DNA of 64,000 nt from Streptomyces vinaceus (GCF_008704935.1 NZ_CP023692.1:2179001-2243000), one strand, 5' to 3'; positions 18,943 to 28,374 are shown, numbered from the stretch's first letter. Numbers and translations are program-made. Notes: generated by a model not told the origin, from the sequence alone.

Positions 18943-20457
18943 ATGCCTGCCGAGCCCGCCGACGGCGCGATACGGACGCCGAACGCGACGTCCGCCCCGA
19001 CGCCCGCCGAGCCGTCCGCCGAGACGTCCGTCGAGACCCGCGGCCTGGAGCCCGTCCCCGAGGGCGAGCGCACCGGGCGGGTCCGCGAGCTCGTACCCAC
19101 CTGGGTCGCCGCCAACATCAGCGTGCTGCTGCTGACCATGGGCGCCGGTCTGGTGATCTTCAACAAGCTCAACATCTGGCAGGTGCTCGTCGTCGCGATC
19201 GCCGCGCCCGTCGTCTCGTACGGGCTCGTCGGGCTGATCTCGATCGCCGGGAAGCGCGGCGGCGCCCCGGGCATGGCGCTCTCCCGCGCCGTGTTCGGCC
19301 AGCGCGGCAACCTCTTCCCGGGCGCGCTGATCTGGGTCGCCCGCTGGGGCTGGGAGACCATCAACGCGGTCAGCGGCGCCTTCGCCATGCTCACCGTGCT
19401 GGACCTGCTGTTCGGGGTGCGCAAGAACACCGCCCTGATCGTGGTGACGCTGGTGCTCTTCGTCGGCTGCACCTTCCTGGTGTCCGGCCTCGGCATCAGC
19501 GCGCTGCGCGTGTGCTCGACCTGGTCGACGTACCTCTTCGGCGCCTTCAGCGTGCTCGTGCTCGGCTATCTGGTCGTGGAGAGCGACTGGTCCGCCGTCT
19601 TCGACAAGCCCGCCGGCTCGACGGCGATGATGATCGCGGGCATCGGCACCATCGCCGCGGGCGGCATCAGCTGGGTCCCGTCGGGCCCCGACTTCACCCG
19701 CTACCTGCCGCGCACGGCCTCCGCCAAGGGCATGGTCGGCGCGACGATCGGCGGCGCGGCCGTCGTGGTGATCCCGATGGTGCTGATGGGCGCCGTCATG
19801 GCGGTGGGCACCCCGGACCTGGCCACGGCCCAGGACCCGGTCTCCTTCATCGGCAACCTGCTGCCCGCCTGGATCGCGGTGCCGTACCTGCTGATCGCGC
19901 TCGTCGGCATGCTGCTGATCAACTCGATGTCCATGTACTCGGCCGGATTCACGGCGCAGACCCTCGGCATCAAGGTCCCGCGCGCGGCGGCGGTCAGCGT
20001 CAACGCCGTCATCAGCCTCGTCTTCGGCTTCCTGCTGATGGTGGTCGCGACCAGCTTCTTCGGCTCCTTCATCTCCTTCCTGACGCTGCTGGCCGTGGCC
20101 TTCTCCGCGTGGATCGGCGTCTTCGGCGTCGACATGCTGCGCCGGACCTCGTACGACGGCGCGGCGCTGCTGGACACCACCCGCACCAGCGCCTACTGGT
20201 ACCGGGGCGGGTACGCCTGGCAGGCCATGACCGCCTGGGGCCTCGCCCTGGTCGTGGGGCTGCTCTTCACGAAGGTCGACTGGTTCGGCGGGCCGCTCGC
20301 CGGCACCTGGATCGGGCGCAACGGCCTGGGCTGGGCCGCCGGCATCGTCACCTCGGGCCTGCTCTACGCCGTACTGCCGCGCACCGCGGCTCCCGCGGCC
20401 CCCGCCGCCGGGGCCGAGGAGCCCGGGCTCGTCGCCGCCGGATCCCTGTCCAACTGA
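18943..20457 (+). CDS. NCS1-family nucleobase permease
   Basis: 504 residues. The ATG is placed six bases after GGAG. A polar N-terminus of about 55 residues precedes 12 predicted membrane helices. The family motifs are seen in VPTWVAANISVLLLTMGAGL, then ALIWVARWGWETINA and GGISWVPSGPDFTRYLP. This resembles the CodB/purine-cytosine permease branch more than the hydantoin branch. The substrate cannot be fixed without a phylogeny. It is followed after 63 bp by the LLM oxidoreductase in the same direction, so the two may be co-transcribed. Confidence 0.88.
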   Translation: MPAEPADGAIRTPNATSAPTPAEPSAETSVETRGLEPVPEGERTGRVRELVPTWVAANISVLLLTMGAGLVIFNKLNIWQVLVVAIAAPVVSYGLVGLISIAGKRGGAPGMALSRAVFGQRGNLFPGALIWVARWGWETINAVSGAFAMLTVLDLLFGVRKNTALIVVTLVLFVGCTFLVSGLGISALRVCSTWSTYLFGAFSVLVLGYLVVESDWSAVFDKPAGSTAMMIAGIGTIAAGGISWVPSGPDFTRYLPRTASAKGMVGATIGGAAVVVIPMVLMGAVMAVGTPDLATAQDPVSFIGNLLPAWIAVPYLLIALVGMLLINSMSMYSAGFTAQTLGIKVPRAAAVSVNAVISLVFGFLLMVVATSFFGSFISFLTLLAVAFSAWIGVFGVDMLRRTSYDGAALLDTTRTSAYWYRGGYAWQAMTAWGLALVVGLLFTKVDWFGGPLAGTWIGRNGLGWAAGIVTSGLLYAVLPRTAAPAAPAAGAEEPGLVAAGSLSN

Positions 20458-20520
20458 CGCCACGTCAGCTAACGTCCCCCTTCGCCCGCGCACCCACATC
20501 CGGCGAAGGGGGACTCCTCC

Positions 20521-21507
20521 ATGCCCATCACCGTGGCCCGGTTCAATCTCGTCGATCCGAACGGCACCCCCGAGAGCCTCTCCGCCCGCTACAAGGCCGC
20601 GCTGGAGATGGCGAAGTACGCGGACGACCGCGGCATCGACACCGTCCAGACCGAGGAGCACCACGGCACCGCCAACAACTGGCTGCCCTCGCCGTTCGCC
20701 TTCGCGGGCGCGGTCTTCGGCGCCACCCGCCGGATCGCGGTCACCGTCTCGGCGATCATCGGCCCGCTGTACGACCCGCTGAAGGTGGCGGAGGACATCG
20801 CCGTCCTCGACCTGCTGAGCGGTGGCCGCCTCGTCACGGTCGCGGGCATCGGCTACCGGCCCGAGGAGTACGAGCAGCACGGCGTCGAGTGGGGCCGGCG
20901 CGGCCGGCTCCAGGACGAGCTGCTGGAGACCCTGCTGCGGGCGTGGACCGGTGAGCCGTTCGAGTACCGCGGCCGGACGGTACGGGTCACCCCGCGGCCG
21001 TTCACGCAGCCGCACCCGCTGCTCCTGGTCGGCGGCAGCTCCAAGGCGGCGGCCCGGCGCGCGGCCCGGCTGGGCCTGCCGTTCTTCCCCAGTGCCCACC
21101 TGCCGGAGCTGGAGGCCTACTACCAGGCGCAGCTCGCGGAGCACGGGACGGAGGGCTTCTGCATGATGCCCGCGGCCGAGACCCCGCTGCTGCACATCGC
21201 GGAGGATCCGGACCGGGTGTGGGCCGAGTACGGCGACCGCTTCCTGCACGAGGCGGGCATGTACGCCTCCTGGCAGTCGAAGGACATCCTCAGCGCCGTA
21301 CGGTCGGGGGCGCGCTCGGTGGCGGAGCTGCGCGCGGAGGGCGTGTACCGGGTGCTGACCCCGGACGAGGCGGTCGCGTACGCCCGGGGCGCGGGCGAGG
21401 CGGGGAACCTGGTGCTGCACCCGCTGTGCGGGGGGATGCCGCTGGACGAGGGCTGGCGCAGCCTGCACCTGCTGTGCGAACAGGTGCTGCCCCGGCTCAA
21501 GGACTGA
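20521..21507 (+). CDS. LLM-class flavin-dependent oxidoreductase
   Basis: 328-residue luciferase-like TIM barrel, probably using FMN or F420. MAKYADDRGIDTVQTEEHHG (about 30-49) is the characteristic first helix and strand with the EHH motif. VLDLLSGGRLVTVAGIGYRPEEY (about 96-118) is the conserved GGR-GxG-P segment. The C-terminus closes with HPLCGGMPLDEGW. GGGGG lies upstream of the ATG. It is 63 bp behind a nucleobase permease; co-expression would suggest oxidation of an imported heterocycle, which is speculative. The stop codon lies inside a long hairpin. Confidence 0.88.
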   Translation: MPITVARFNLVDPNGTPESLSARYKAALEMAKYADDRGIDTVQTEEHHGTANNWLPSPFAFAGAVFGATRRIAVTVSAIIGPLYDPLKVAEDIAVLDLLSGGRLVTVAGIGYRPEEYEQHGVEWGRRGRLQDELLETLLRAWTGEPFEYRGRTVRVTPRPFTQPHPLLLVGGSSKAAARRAARLGLPFFPSAHLPELEAYYQAQLAEHGTEGFCMMPAAETPLLHIAEDPDRVWAEYGDRFLHEAGMYASWQSKDILSAVRSGARSVAELRAEGVYRVLTPDEAVAYARGAGEAGNLVLHPLCGGMPLDEGWRSLHLLCEQVLPRLKD

Positions 21508-21523
21508 GCGGGGGCAGCACCTG
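21481..21523. terminator. Terminator hairpin overlapping the LLM stop codon
   Basis: CAGGTGCTGCCCC (21481-21493) pairs perfectly with 21511-21523. Inside it GCTCA (21495-21499) pairs with TGAGC (21505-21509) across one G-G mismatch, leaving a five-base loop. The stop codon TGA is at 21505-21507, so the left arm is coding sequence. It probably terminates both the LLM transcript and the convergent glcP transcript. Confidence 0.8.
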
Positions 21524-21556
21524 TCGTGAGAGGAGAGGGGGTGTTGGCGGGGGTGG

Positions 21557-22987
21557 TTACCCCATCTCCTCCAACGCCTTGCCCTTGGTCTCCGGCACCC
21601 ATTTGAGGATGAACGGGATCGAGAGCACGGCGAAGAACGTGTAGATCATGTAGGCGCCCGAGAGGTTCCAGTCGGACAGCGACGGGAACGTGACGGTGAT
21701 GACCCAGTTGGCGATCCACTGGGCCGCGGCAGCCACACCGAGGGCGGCGGCGCGGATGCGGCCCGGGAACATCTCACCCAGCAGCACCCAGACCACCACG
21801 CCCCAGGAGAGGGCGAAGAAGAGGACGAAGAAGTTGGCCGCGACGAGGGCGGTGATGCCCTGCGCGTGCGGCAGGGAGATGTTGTCGCCGGTTCCGGTCT
21901 TGAACGAGAACGCCCAGGCCGCCGTGCCCAGCGACAGCGCCATGCCCACGGAGCCGATGAGGGCGAGCGGCTTGCGGCCGAGCCGGTCCACGAAGATCAT
22001 CGCGATCACCGTGCCGACGATGTTCACGACCGAGGTCTCGAAGGAGTACAGGAACGAGGAGCTCGCGTCGATGCCGACCGACTGCCACAGCGAGGAGCTG
22101 TAGTAGAAGATCACGTTGATGCCGACGAGCTGCTGGAAGACCGAGAGGCCGATGCCGATCCAGACGATCGGCAGGAAGCCGAAGCGGCCGCCGAGCAGGT
22201 CCTTGAAGGTGGACTTCACCTCGGAACGCATCGAGTGGTCGATCTCGCGGATGCGGGCGTCGGCGTCGATGCCGGAGCCCTCGACCTCCCGCAGGACCTC
22301 CTTGGCCTTGTCCGTGCGGCCGACCGAGACGAGGAAGCGCGGGGACTCCGGGATGGCGAAGGACAGCAGGCCGTAGAGCACGGCCGGGACGACCATCACG
22401 CCGAGCATCCACTGCCAGGCTTCCAGGCCGCCGATCTCGCCGCGCTGCTCGCCGTCGGCGAGGTTGAGGATGCCCCAGTTGACCAGCTGCGAGACGGCGA
22501 TGCCGATGACGATGGCCGCCTGCTGGAAGGAGGCGAGGCGGCCGCGGTAGGCGGGCGGGGAGACCTCGGCGATGTAGGCGGGGCCGATGACCGAGGCCAT
22601 GCCGATGCCGAAGCCGCCGATGACGCGCCAGGTGGCGAGGTCCCAGAGGGCGAACGGGAGGGCCGAGCCGATGGCGCTCGCGGTGAACAGGAGGGAGGCG
22701 ATCTGCATGCAGCGGATACGGCCGATCCGGTCGGCGATGCGGCCGGCGGTGGCGGCGCCGAGGGCGCAGCCGATCAGGGCGGCGGCGATCACCTGGGCGA
22801 GTGCGGCCGATCCGACGTCGAAGCGGTCGCGGATGGCCTCCACGGCGCCGTTGATGACGGAGCTGTCGTAGCCGAAGAGGAAGCCGCCCATGGCAGCGGC
22901 CGCGGTGATGAAGATGACGTGGCCGAGGTGGTCGGGGTGGGACGCGCTTCCACCGCCTGACGCGGGTGCGTTCGCTGTGCTGGTCAA
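21557..22987 (-). CDS. glcP: Glucose permease GlcP, MFS sugar:H+ symporter
   Basis: 476-residue major-facilitator glucose transporter, the main glucose route in S. coelicolor, where sugar entry is not PTS-dependent. The start is TTG (LTSTANAP), with AGGAG six bases upstream; an upstream ATG frame is not coding. Sugar-porter signatures are GGFLFGYDSSVINGA after the first helix, GRIADRIGR, VPESPRF-like IPESPRFLVSVGR, and PETKGKALEEMG at the C-terminus. It lies immediately downstream of smc, with a promoter at 23112-23139. Members of this family are close enough that GlcP is the best call. Confidence 0.93.
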   Translation of the reverse strand: MTSTANAPASGGGSASHPDHLGHVIFITAAAAMGGFLFGYDSSVINGAVEAIRDRFDVGSAALAQVIAAALIGCALGAATAGRIADRIGRIRCMQIASLLFTASAIGSALPFALWDLATWRVIGGFGIGMASVIGPAYIAEVSPPAYRGRLASFQQAAIVIGIAVSQLVNWGILNLADGEQRGEIGGLEAWQWMLGVMVVPAVLYGLLSFAIPESPRFLVSVGRTDKAKEVLREVEGSGIDADARIREIDHSMRSEVKSTFKDLLGGRFGFLPIVWIGIGLSVFQQLVGINVIFYYSSSLWQSVGIDASSSFLYSFETSVVNIVGTVIAMIFVDRLGRKPLALIGSVGMALSLGTAAWAFSFKTGTGDNISLPHAQGITALVAANFFVLFFALSWGVVVWVLLGEMFPGRIRAAALGVAAAAQWIANWVITVTFPSLSDWNLSGAYMIYTFFAVLSIPFILKWVPETKGKALEEMG

Positions 22988-23111
22988 GGTGCGCTCCTGG
23001 GCCCGGCGGCGACGGCGGGCTGTGTGGGGTCTCGTTGTTGCTTGCTCGTGTTCCTCTAGTGGCGCACAGCAAACTGCTTGCCACCACCTGAACGTCAACA
23101 CGGCACAGCAG

Positions 23112-23139
23112 AGCCTATGGCTTCACTTTCTGAAGTCAA
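23112..23139 (-). promoter_or_regulatory. glcP promoter
   Basis: On the minus strand TTGACT (-35) and TAGGCT (-10) are separated by 16 bp, in the gap after smc. The predicted transcript begins about 115-120 bases upstream of the glcP TTG. The element is AT-rich compared with its surroundings, and TTCACTT motifs occur nearby. Assigned by pattern only. Confidence 0.55.
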
Positions 23140-23218
23140 TAGGCGAGATGAACCCGATTCTTCACAGAGCTGACCCCGAAGCGATCGACAGTTGTGTTCA
23201 TTAAGTGAAGTGAAGGGC

Positions 23219-26200
23219 TCAGCGAAGCCGTTGGCTGATGACCTTGGAGACGCCGTCGCCCTGCATGGAGACGCCGTAGAGCGCGTCGGCGACCTCCATC
23301 GTCCGCTTCTGATGTGTGATCACGATCAGCTGCGAGCTCTCCTGGAGCTCCTCCATGATCCGGATCAGCCGCTGCAGGTTGGTGTCGTCGAGCGCCGCCT
23401 CGACCTCGTCCATCACGTAGAAGGGGCTGGGACGGGCCTTGAAGATGGAGACCAGCAGGGCGACGGCCGTCAGCGAGCGCTCCCCTCCGGAGAGGAGGGA
23501 GAGCCGCTTGACCTTCTTGCCGGGCGGCCGGGCCTCCACGTCCACCCCGGTCGTCAGCATGTTGTCGGGGTCGGTGAGGATCAGCCGGCCCTCGCCACCG
23601 GGGAACAGCCGCGAGAAGACCCCCTCGAACTCCCGGGCCGTGTCCCGGTACGCCTCGGTGAACACCTGCTCGACGCGCTCGTCGACCTCCTTCACGACCT
23701 GAAGGAGATCGGCCCGGGTCTTGCGCAGGTCCTCCAACTGCTCGCTCAGGAAGCGGTGGCGCTCCTCCAGCGCCGCGAACTCCTCCAGGGCGAGCGGGTT
23801 GACCTTGCCGAGCTGCTGGTACGCCCGCTCGGCCGACTTGAGCCGCTTCTCCTGCTGCGCGCGTACGAAGGGACCCGGCTCGGCGGCCTCGTCCGGAGCC
23901 TCCCCCTCGGCGGGCGGGCTCGGGGGCACCGGCTGGTCCGGCCCGTACTCGGCGACGAGGGCGGTCGCCTCCATCCCGAACTCCTCCAGGGCGCGCGACT
24001 CCACCTGCTCGATGCGCAGCCGCTTCTCGGCGCCGAGCACCTCGCCGCGGTGGACGGAGTCGGTCAGCTTGTCGAGCTCGCCCTTGAGGTCGCGGCCGCG
24101 GGTCCGGGCCTCGCCGAGTTCCCGTTCGCGCAGGCCCTTGGCGTACTCGGCGGCGGCGCGCTCCTGCTCGGCCCGGCCGAGCGAGACCTCCAGGTGCGCG
24201 AGGAGCTGGCGGGCCCCGTCGGCGACGGCGCGGGCGACCTCGGCCTCGTGGCGCAGCCGGGCGCGGCGGCGCTCGGCGCGGGCCCGGGCCTCGCGCTCGG
24301 CGCGGGCGCCGCGGTCGAGGGAGTCGGCCCGGCCGGCCAGTCCCTTGACCCGCTCCTCGTGGGTCCTGAGCTGCAGCCGGGCCTCCATCTCGGTCTGGCG
24401 GGCGTTGGCCCCGTCGGCGGCGAGCCGGTCCCGTACGGCGGTGTCGGGCTCCTCCTCCACCGGCATCTCCTCGGCGATGGCCAGCCGTTCGGCGCACTCC
24501 TCGACCTCGGCCAGCGCCTGCTCCAGCGCCTCCTGGGACTTGGCCGCGGCGGCGGCGCTGCGCTCGGCCTCGCCCGCCGCGCCCTTCGCCTGCCCGGCGA
24601 GGCGCCCGAGCTGCTGCGCGACCCCGGCCCGGGCCTGCTCCCCGGCCCGTCGCCGCTCGCCGATCTCCTCGACCCGTGCGACGAGCTCGCCCCGCAACGC
24701 CTGGGCGCGATCCCGCGCCGCGGCGCCGTCCGCGCACTCGCCGTCGAGGCGCACCAGTTCGGCGTCGGCCTCGTCGACGGCGGCCTGCACCTCGATCAGA
24801 CTGGGCGCCCCGGCGGACCCCCCGTGCGCGAGGTGCGCGCCGAGCACGTCCCCGTCCCGGGTCACGGCGACGAGCTCGGGCCGCGCCGTGACGATCCGTT
24901 CGGCCTCGTCGAGGCTGCCGACGACGACGTACTCCCGCAGCACCCACTCCGCCGCCCGTACGACCCCGGCGTCCCCCTGCACGAGCCGGCCGGCGGGCAC
25001 GGCGCCCGGGGCGGAGTCACACGAGGCGGTGGAGGGGGAAGGCGAAGGCGCGGGGTGGGCGAGGACGCCCCGTGGCGCGGCACCCTCGGCCGCACGCTCC
25101 CCCGCGGCGGAGGCCGCGGCCGCGGGGCTCGCCGGCGTCGCGGCCTCGACTGTGCGGCCCGCCGGTGTCGCGGCCTCGGCCGAGCGCCCCGCCGGGGACA
25201 GGGCGTCCGCGCCGGTGGCGGCCTGCCCGGGGAAGGGCGTCCCGGGCGCCGAACCCGCCGGGGGCCCGGCATCCGTGGCGCCCGCGGCCGCGTCCCGTCC
25301 CGGGAGGGGGGCCGTGGCCGTACCGTGCGCCGGATCGGCGGCGTCATCCGCGCCGCCGCCCGCGGCGACGGCCTGCCCGGGGAGGGCGAGGGCGGACGGC
25401 GGGCCCGCCGGGGGCCGGGCCTCGCCCCGGTCCGGGTCCGGGATCCCGCCCCGCTCCGCCGCGGTCACGGCATCCGGAGCGGCGGCCGCCTGCCCCGGGA
25501 GCGGCAGGCCGGCGGCCGGCTCCGCGGCGGCGGGCCGGGGCCGGAGGGCGGCCGGGGGTGCGATCAGGAAGGCGGCCCGGCCGGCGTCCGTCTCCCTCAG
25601 GTGCCGGATCGCGCCGGCCGCGGCCCCCGGCGAGGACACCGCCAGCGCATCCGCGGCCGCGCCCAGCGCCGCCGCGACGGCGACCTCGTACCCCGGGGTC
25701 ACCGTCAGCCGCTCCGCCGCCGGCCCCAGCAGCCCCGCCAGCCGCTCCCGCGCGGCGAGCAGCGCCCCCGTGCCGTCCTTCCTGCGCAGCCCGAGCGCCA
25801 GTGCGTCGCGCCGCGCCGACACCGCGGCCCGGTTCTTCTCCGCGGCCGCCACCGCGTCCCGCGCCTGCGCCAGCGCGGCCTCCGCCTCCGCGAGCTGCGC
25901 CCGCGCCGTCGCGTACTCCTCGTCCACCGCGGGGTCTTCGAGCCCGCCGACCTCCTCGGCCAGCGCCTCGTACTCCGCCTGCGCAGCGACGGCCCGGGAC
26001 TCGGCCGCGTCCCGCGCCGCCACCAGCCGGTCGATCTCCGCCTGCGCCGCCCCGGCCCGGGACCGGGCCGCGCCGAGGCGCCCCGTCAGCCGCGCCAGCC
26101 CCTCCCGCCGGTCGGCGATGGCCCGCGCCGCGTCCCGCAGCCGGCGCTCCTCCGCCGCCAGCGAGCGCTCCAGCTCCGCCCGGTGCTCGACGGTGTCCTC

Positions 26201-27265
26201 CAGCGCCCGCGAAGCCGCCTCCAGCGCGGCCGTCAGCTCCGCCTCCTGCTCGCGGATCCGCGCCGCCTCCCGCTCCATGTCCTCCGGATCGCGGCCCCGC
26301 CGCTCCTCCTCCGGCGCCGCCGAGGCCGACTTGACCCGCGCTTCGGCCAGGGAGGCCGTTCCCCGTACCCGCTCGGCCAGCTGGGAGAGCTCGTACCAGG
26401 TCTGCTGCGCCCGCTGGAGCCGCGGCGTCAGCTGCCGCACCGTTTCCTCAAGCTCCGCCTCGCGCCGCAGGGCCTGGCCGAGCTGCGCCTCGGCGGCCTC
26501 CTTGCGCTCCTTCAGCGCCGCCTCGTCCGCGATCTCCGCGTCGAGCGCGCCCCGCAGCGTCACCAGGTCGTCGGCGAGCAGCCGCAGCCGCGCGTCGCGC
26601 AGGTCCGCCTGGATGACGGCGGCCCGCCGGGCCACCGCCGCCTGGCGCCCCAGCGGCTTCAGCTGGCGCCGCAGTTCCTCGTTGAGGTCCTGCACGCGCG
26701 CGAGATTGGCCTGCATCGCGTCCAGCTTCCGCAGCGCCTTCTCTTTGCGCTTGCGGTGCTTGAGTACACCGGCCGCCTCCTCGATGAAGGCGCGCCGGCC
26801 CATCGGATCGGCGTGCAGGACGGAGTCGAGCTGGCCCTGGCCGACGATGACGTGCATCTCGCGGCCGATGCCGGAGTCGGAGAGCAGCTCCTGGATGTCG
26901 AGCAGCCGGCAGGTGTCCCCGTTGATCTGGTACTCGCTGCTGCCGCCGCGGAACATGATCCGCGTGATGGTGACCTCGGCGTACTCGATCGGCAGGGCGC
27001 CGTCGGAGTTGTCGATGGTCAGTGACACCTCGGCCCGACCGAGCGGCGGCCGCCCGGTGGTGCCGGCGAAGATGACGTCCTCCATCTTGCCGCCGCGCAG
27101 GGACTTGGCCCCCTGCTCCCCCATGACCCAGGACAGCGCGTCCACCACGTTGGACTTGCCCGAGCCGTTGGGCCCCACGACGCACGTGATACCGGGCTCG
27201 AAGCGCAGGGTCGTTGCGGAGGCGAAGGACTTGAAGCCACGCAGGGTCAGGGACTTGAGGTGCAC
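23219..27265 (-). CDS. smc: Chromosome segregation ATPase Smc with expanded hinge
   Basis: 1348 residues; Streptomyces Smc is usually near 1190. Smc compacts and organises the chromosome and is needed for sporulation segregation. N-terminal Walker A GPNGSGKSN is at 31-39, and coiled coils run from about 170 to 500 and 800 to 1170. The C-terminal signature LSLLSGGERSLTAVALL lies near 1252-1268, followed by Walker B VMDEVEAALDD. The hinge (from about 510) is interrupted by roughly 160-190 residues of Ala/Pro/Gly-rich sequence at about 570-760 (24985-25560), with four imperfect LPGQA-type repeats. The GTG start has no SD; TAGAGT eight bases upstream suggests a near-leaderless mRNA. Confidence 0.96.
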   Translation of the reverse strand: MHLKSLTLRGFKSFASATTLRFEPGITCVVGPNGSGKSNVVDALSWVMGEQGAKSLRGGKMEDVIFAGTTGRPPLGRAEVSLTIDNSDGALPIEYAEVTITRIMFRGGSSEYQINGDTCRLLDIQELLSDSGIGREMHVIVGQGQLDSVLHADPMGRRAFIEEAAGVLKHRKRKEKALRKLDAMQANLARVQDLNEELRRQLKPLGRQAAVARRAAVIQADLRDARLRLLADDLVTLRGALDAEIADEAALKERKEAAEAQLGQALRREAELEETVRQLTPRLQRAQQTWYELSQLAERVRGTASLAEARVKSASAAPEEERRGRDPEDMEREAARIREQEAELTAALEAASRALEDTVEHRAELERSLAAEERRLRDAARAIADRREGLARLTGRLGAARSRAGAAQAEIDRLVAARDAAESRAVAAQAEYEALAEEVGGLEDPAVDEEYATARAQLAEAEAALAQARDAVAAAEKNRAAVSARRDALALGLRRKDGTGALLAARERLAGLLGPAAERLTVTPGYEVAVAAALGAAADALAVSSPGAAAGAIRHLRETDAGRAAFLIAPPAALRPRPAAAEPAAGLPLPGQAAAAPDAVTAAERGGIPDPDRGEARPPAGPPSALALPGQAVAAGGGADDAADPAHGTATAPLPGRDAAAGATDAGPPAGSAPGTPFPGQAATGADALSPAGRSAEAATPAGRTVEAATPASPAAAASAAGERAAEGAAPRGVLAHPAPSPSPSTASCDSAPGAVPAGRLVQGDAGVVRAAEWVLREYVVVGSLDEAERIVTARPELVAVTRDGDVLGAHLAHGGSAGAPSLIEVQAAVDEADAELVRLDGECADGAAARDRAQALRGELVARVEEIGERRRAGEQARAGVAQQLGRLAGQAKGAAGEAERSAAAAAKSQEALEQALAEVEECAERLAIAEEMPVEEEPDTAVRDRLAADGANARQTEMEARLQLRTHEERVKGLAGRADSLDRGARAEREARARAERRRARLRHEAEVARAVADGARQLLAHLEVSLGRAEQERAAAEYAKGLRERELGEARTRGRDLKGELDKLTDSVHRGEVLGAEKRLRIEQVESRALEEFGMEATALVAEYGPDQPVPPSPPAEGEAPDEAAEPGPFVRAQQEKRLKSAERAYQQLGKVNPLALEEFAALEERHRFLSEQLEDLRKTRADLLQVVKEVDERVEQVFTEAYRDTAREFEGVFSRLFPGGEGRLILTDPDNMLTTGVDVEARPPGKKVKRLSLLSGGERSLTAVALLVSIFKARPSPFYVMDEVEAALDDTNLQRLIRIMEELQESSQLIVITHQKRTMEVADALYGVSMQGDGVSKVISQRLR

Positions 27266-27364
27266 GCCGCCGGACTCTACCTTTCGCGTTCGGTTTCACC
27301 CATGAAGGTGCAGGGCACAACCGACGTTAAAGGAGGCGTCCCCCCACCTGGCCCAACAAGAAAG

Positions 27365-27386
27365 AAGGGACGCCGAAGCGTCCCTT
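27365..27386 (-). terminator. Intrinsic terminator after the 71-residue gene
   Basis: A nine-base-pair stem (AAGGGACGC, 27365-27373, with 27378-27386) is closed by a CGAA loop, TTCG on the transcript. It is followed on the minus strand by the pyrimidine-rich tail CTTTCTTGTT. This is a compact classical terminator. Confidence 0.85.
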
Positions 27387-27429
27387 GCAGATCATGCGGG
27401 GCTGGAGTCGAGCGACGAGTAGAGCGGGA

Positions 27430-27645
27430 TCAGGTGAGCGCAGGCTCCGCCTGGGGTACGTCGATGTCGATGCGGTCCAGCAGCGAGTCTCCGTGCTGAG
27501 CGGCGGCCGCGTTCAGCGCGTCGTTTTCGGACTGAATCCGTACGAGCTCGGACTCAAGGTCCTGGACGCGCTGCTGAAGCCGTCGCATCTCGGCGAGGAG
27601 TCGCGGGTCGGAACCGCCGACGTAACCGAGAAGCGCCTTTGCCAT
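27430..27645 (-). CDS. Small conserved coiled-coil protein
   Basis: 71 residues, MAKALLGYVGGSDPRLLAEM onward. Residues 17-47 (EMRRLQQRVQDLESELVRIQ) form a heptad-rich coiled coil, followed by a polar C-terminus. GGAGG lies 10 bases before the ATG, and a strong terminator follows. A longer upstream frame is not coding-like. I recognise it as conserved in Streptomyces between smc and acyP but know of no function. The DNA-free, dimer-like look suggests a scaffold or regulator. It has no membrane segment or cysteines. Confidence 0.8.
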   Translation of the reverse strand: MAKALLGYVGGSDPRLLAEMRRLQQRVQDLESELVRIQSENDALNAAAAQHGDSLLDRIDIDVPQAEPALT

Positions 27646-27995
27646 GATGGATGGTCCTCCACACTGAGTGACCGACCGAAGCGGTGTGGGTCGTGAGGGA
27701 ATCGCACCCGCGGATGTCCGGCAGCGACTGTCAGTCACTGCGCTTACTAGTACCAGCACTGCCAAACAGCTCAGGTGCGCGGGGCTTCCAGCGTCTCACC
27801 AAAAAGTTTGACGGTCAACACGATCACGCCCCGTATCGGCGGGCGGCCCGGTTCTCCCAAGGGACCTGGAGATCATCCGCTCTTTCGAGCCTTCCACGGA
27901 ACGCCGCGTCCGGCAACGGGTCGACGGCGGAACGTGCAGATCCGGCCGGGTGCGGACCGTCCGGAGGTGTGATCAGTACATGATCATCCGATCGG

Positions 27996-28277
27996 TCAAC
28001 GGATCGCGAACCCGTCGTAGCCACCGCGCGGTGTGCCCCAGATCTCTGTCACTCCGTCCACCCTCCCGGGCGTGTCGGCGGAGCGCAGCCAGTCGAGCAG
28101 CCGGTGGCAATTCTCACGTTGACCTTCGGCCACCACCTGCACTCGCCCGTCGTCGAGGTTGAGGGCGAACCCGACGACCCCGCCGATCTCCAGCGCATTG
28201 GCCCTGGTGAACCAGCGGAAGCCCACTCCCTGTACACGACCGCGCACCCACGCGGTCATGCGGACATCTTCGTTCAT
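27996..28277 (-). CDS. acyP: Acylphosphatase
   Basis: 93-residue acylphosphatase that hydrolyses carboxyl-phosphate bonds such as those of acetyl or carbamoyl phosphate. The signature [13 protein letters not shown] (13-25) includes the catalytic arginine 21, and [13 protein letters not shown] (36-48) holds the catalytic asparagine 40. The first ATG is taken; an internal ATG at residue 7 is possible. It is divergent from the CAP-domain gene. Confidence 0.93.
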   Translation of the reverse strand: MNEDVRMTAWVRGRVQGVGFRWFTRANALEIGGVVGFALNLDDGRVQVVAEGQRENCHRLLDWLRSADTPGRVDGVTEIWGTPRGGYDGFAIR

Positions 28278-28354
28278 GCGTGAACGCTAACGGGGCGCGG
28301 AGTTCCGCCCCACATCGCCCCGGCGCCCCATCGCGTACAGTCGCGCACCAGTGA

Positions 28355-28374
28355 ACTCACCCATTTGGGTGAGT
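28355..28374. repeat. Perfect inverted repeat upstream of the CAP-domain gene
   Basis: ACTCACCCA and TGGGTGAGT are separated by TT (20 bases). It ends 38 bases before the chosen ATG and 5 bases before an alternative ATG at 28380. It could be an operator or an RNA hairpin near the transcription start. No matching regulator is evident in the window. Confidence 0.75.

Noticed and set aside
23192..27025. 1277-codon plus-strand frame opposite smc
   Set aside because: Shadow of smc. It has no recognisable domain and a Gly/Arg/Leu bias.
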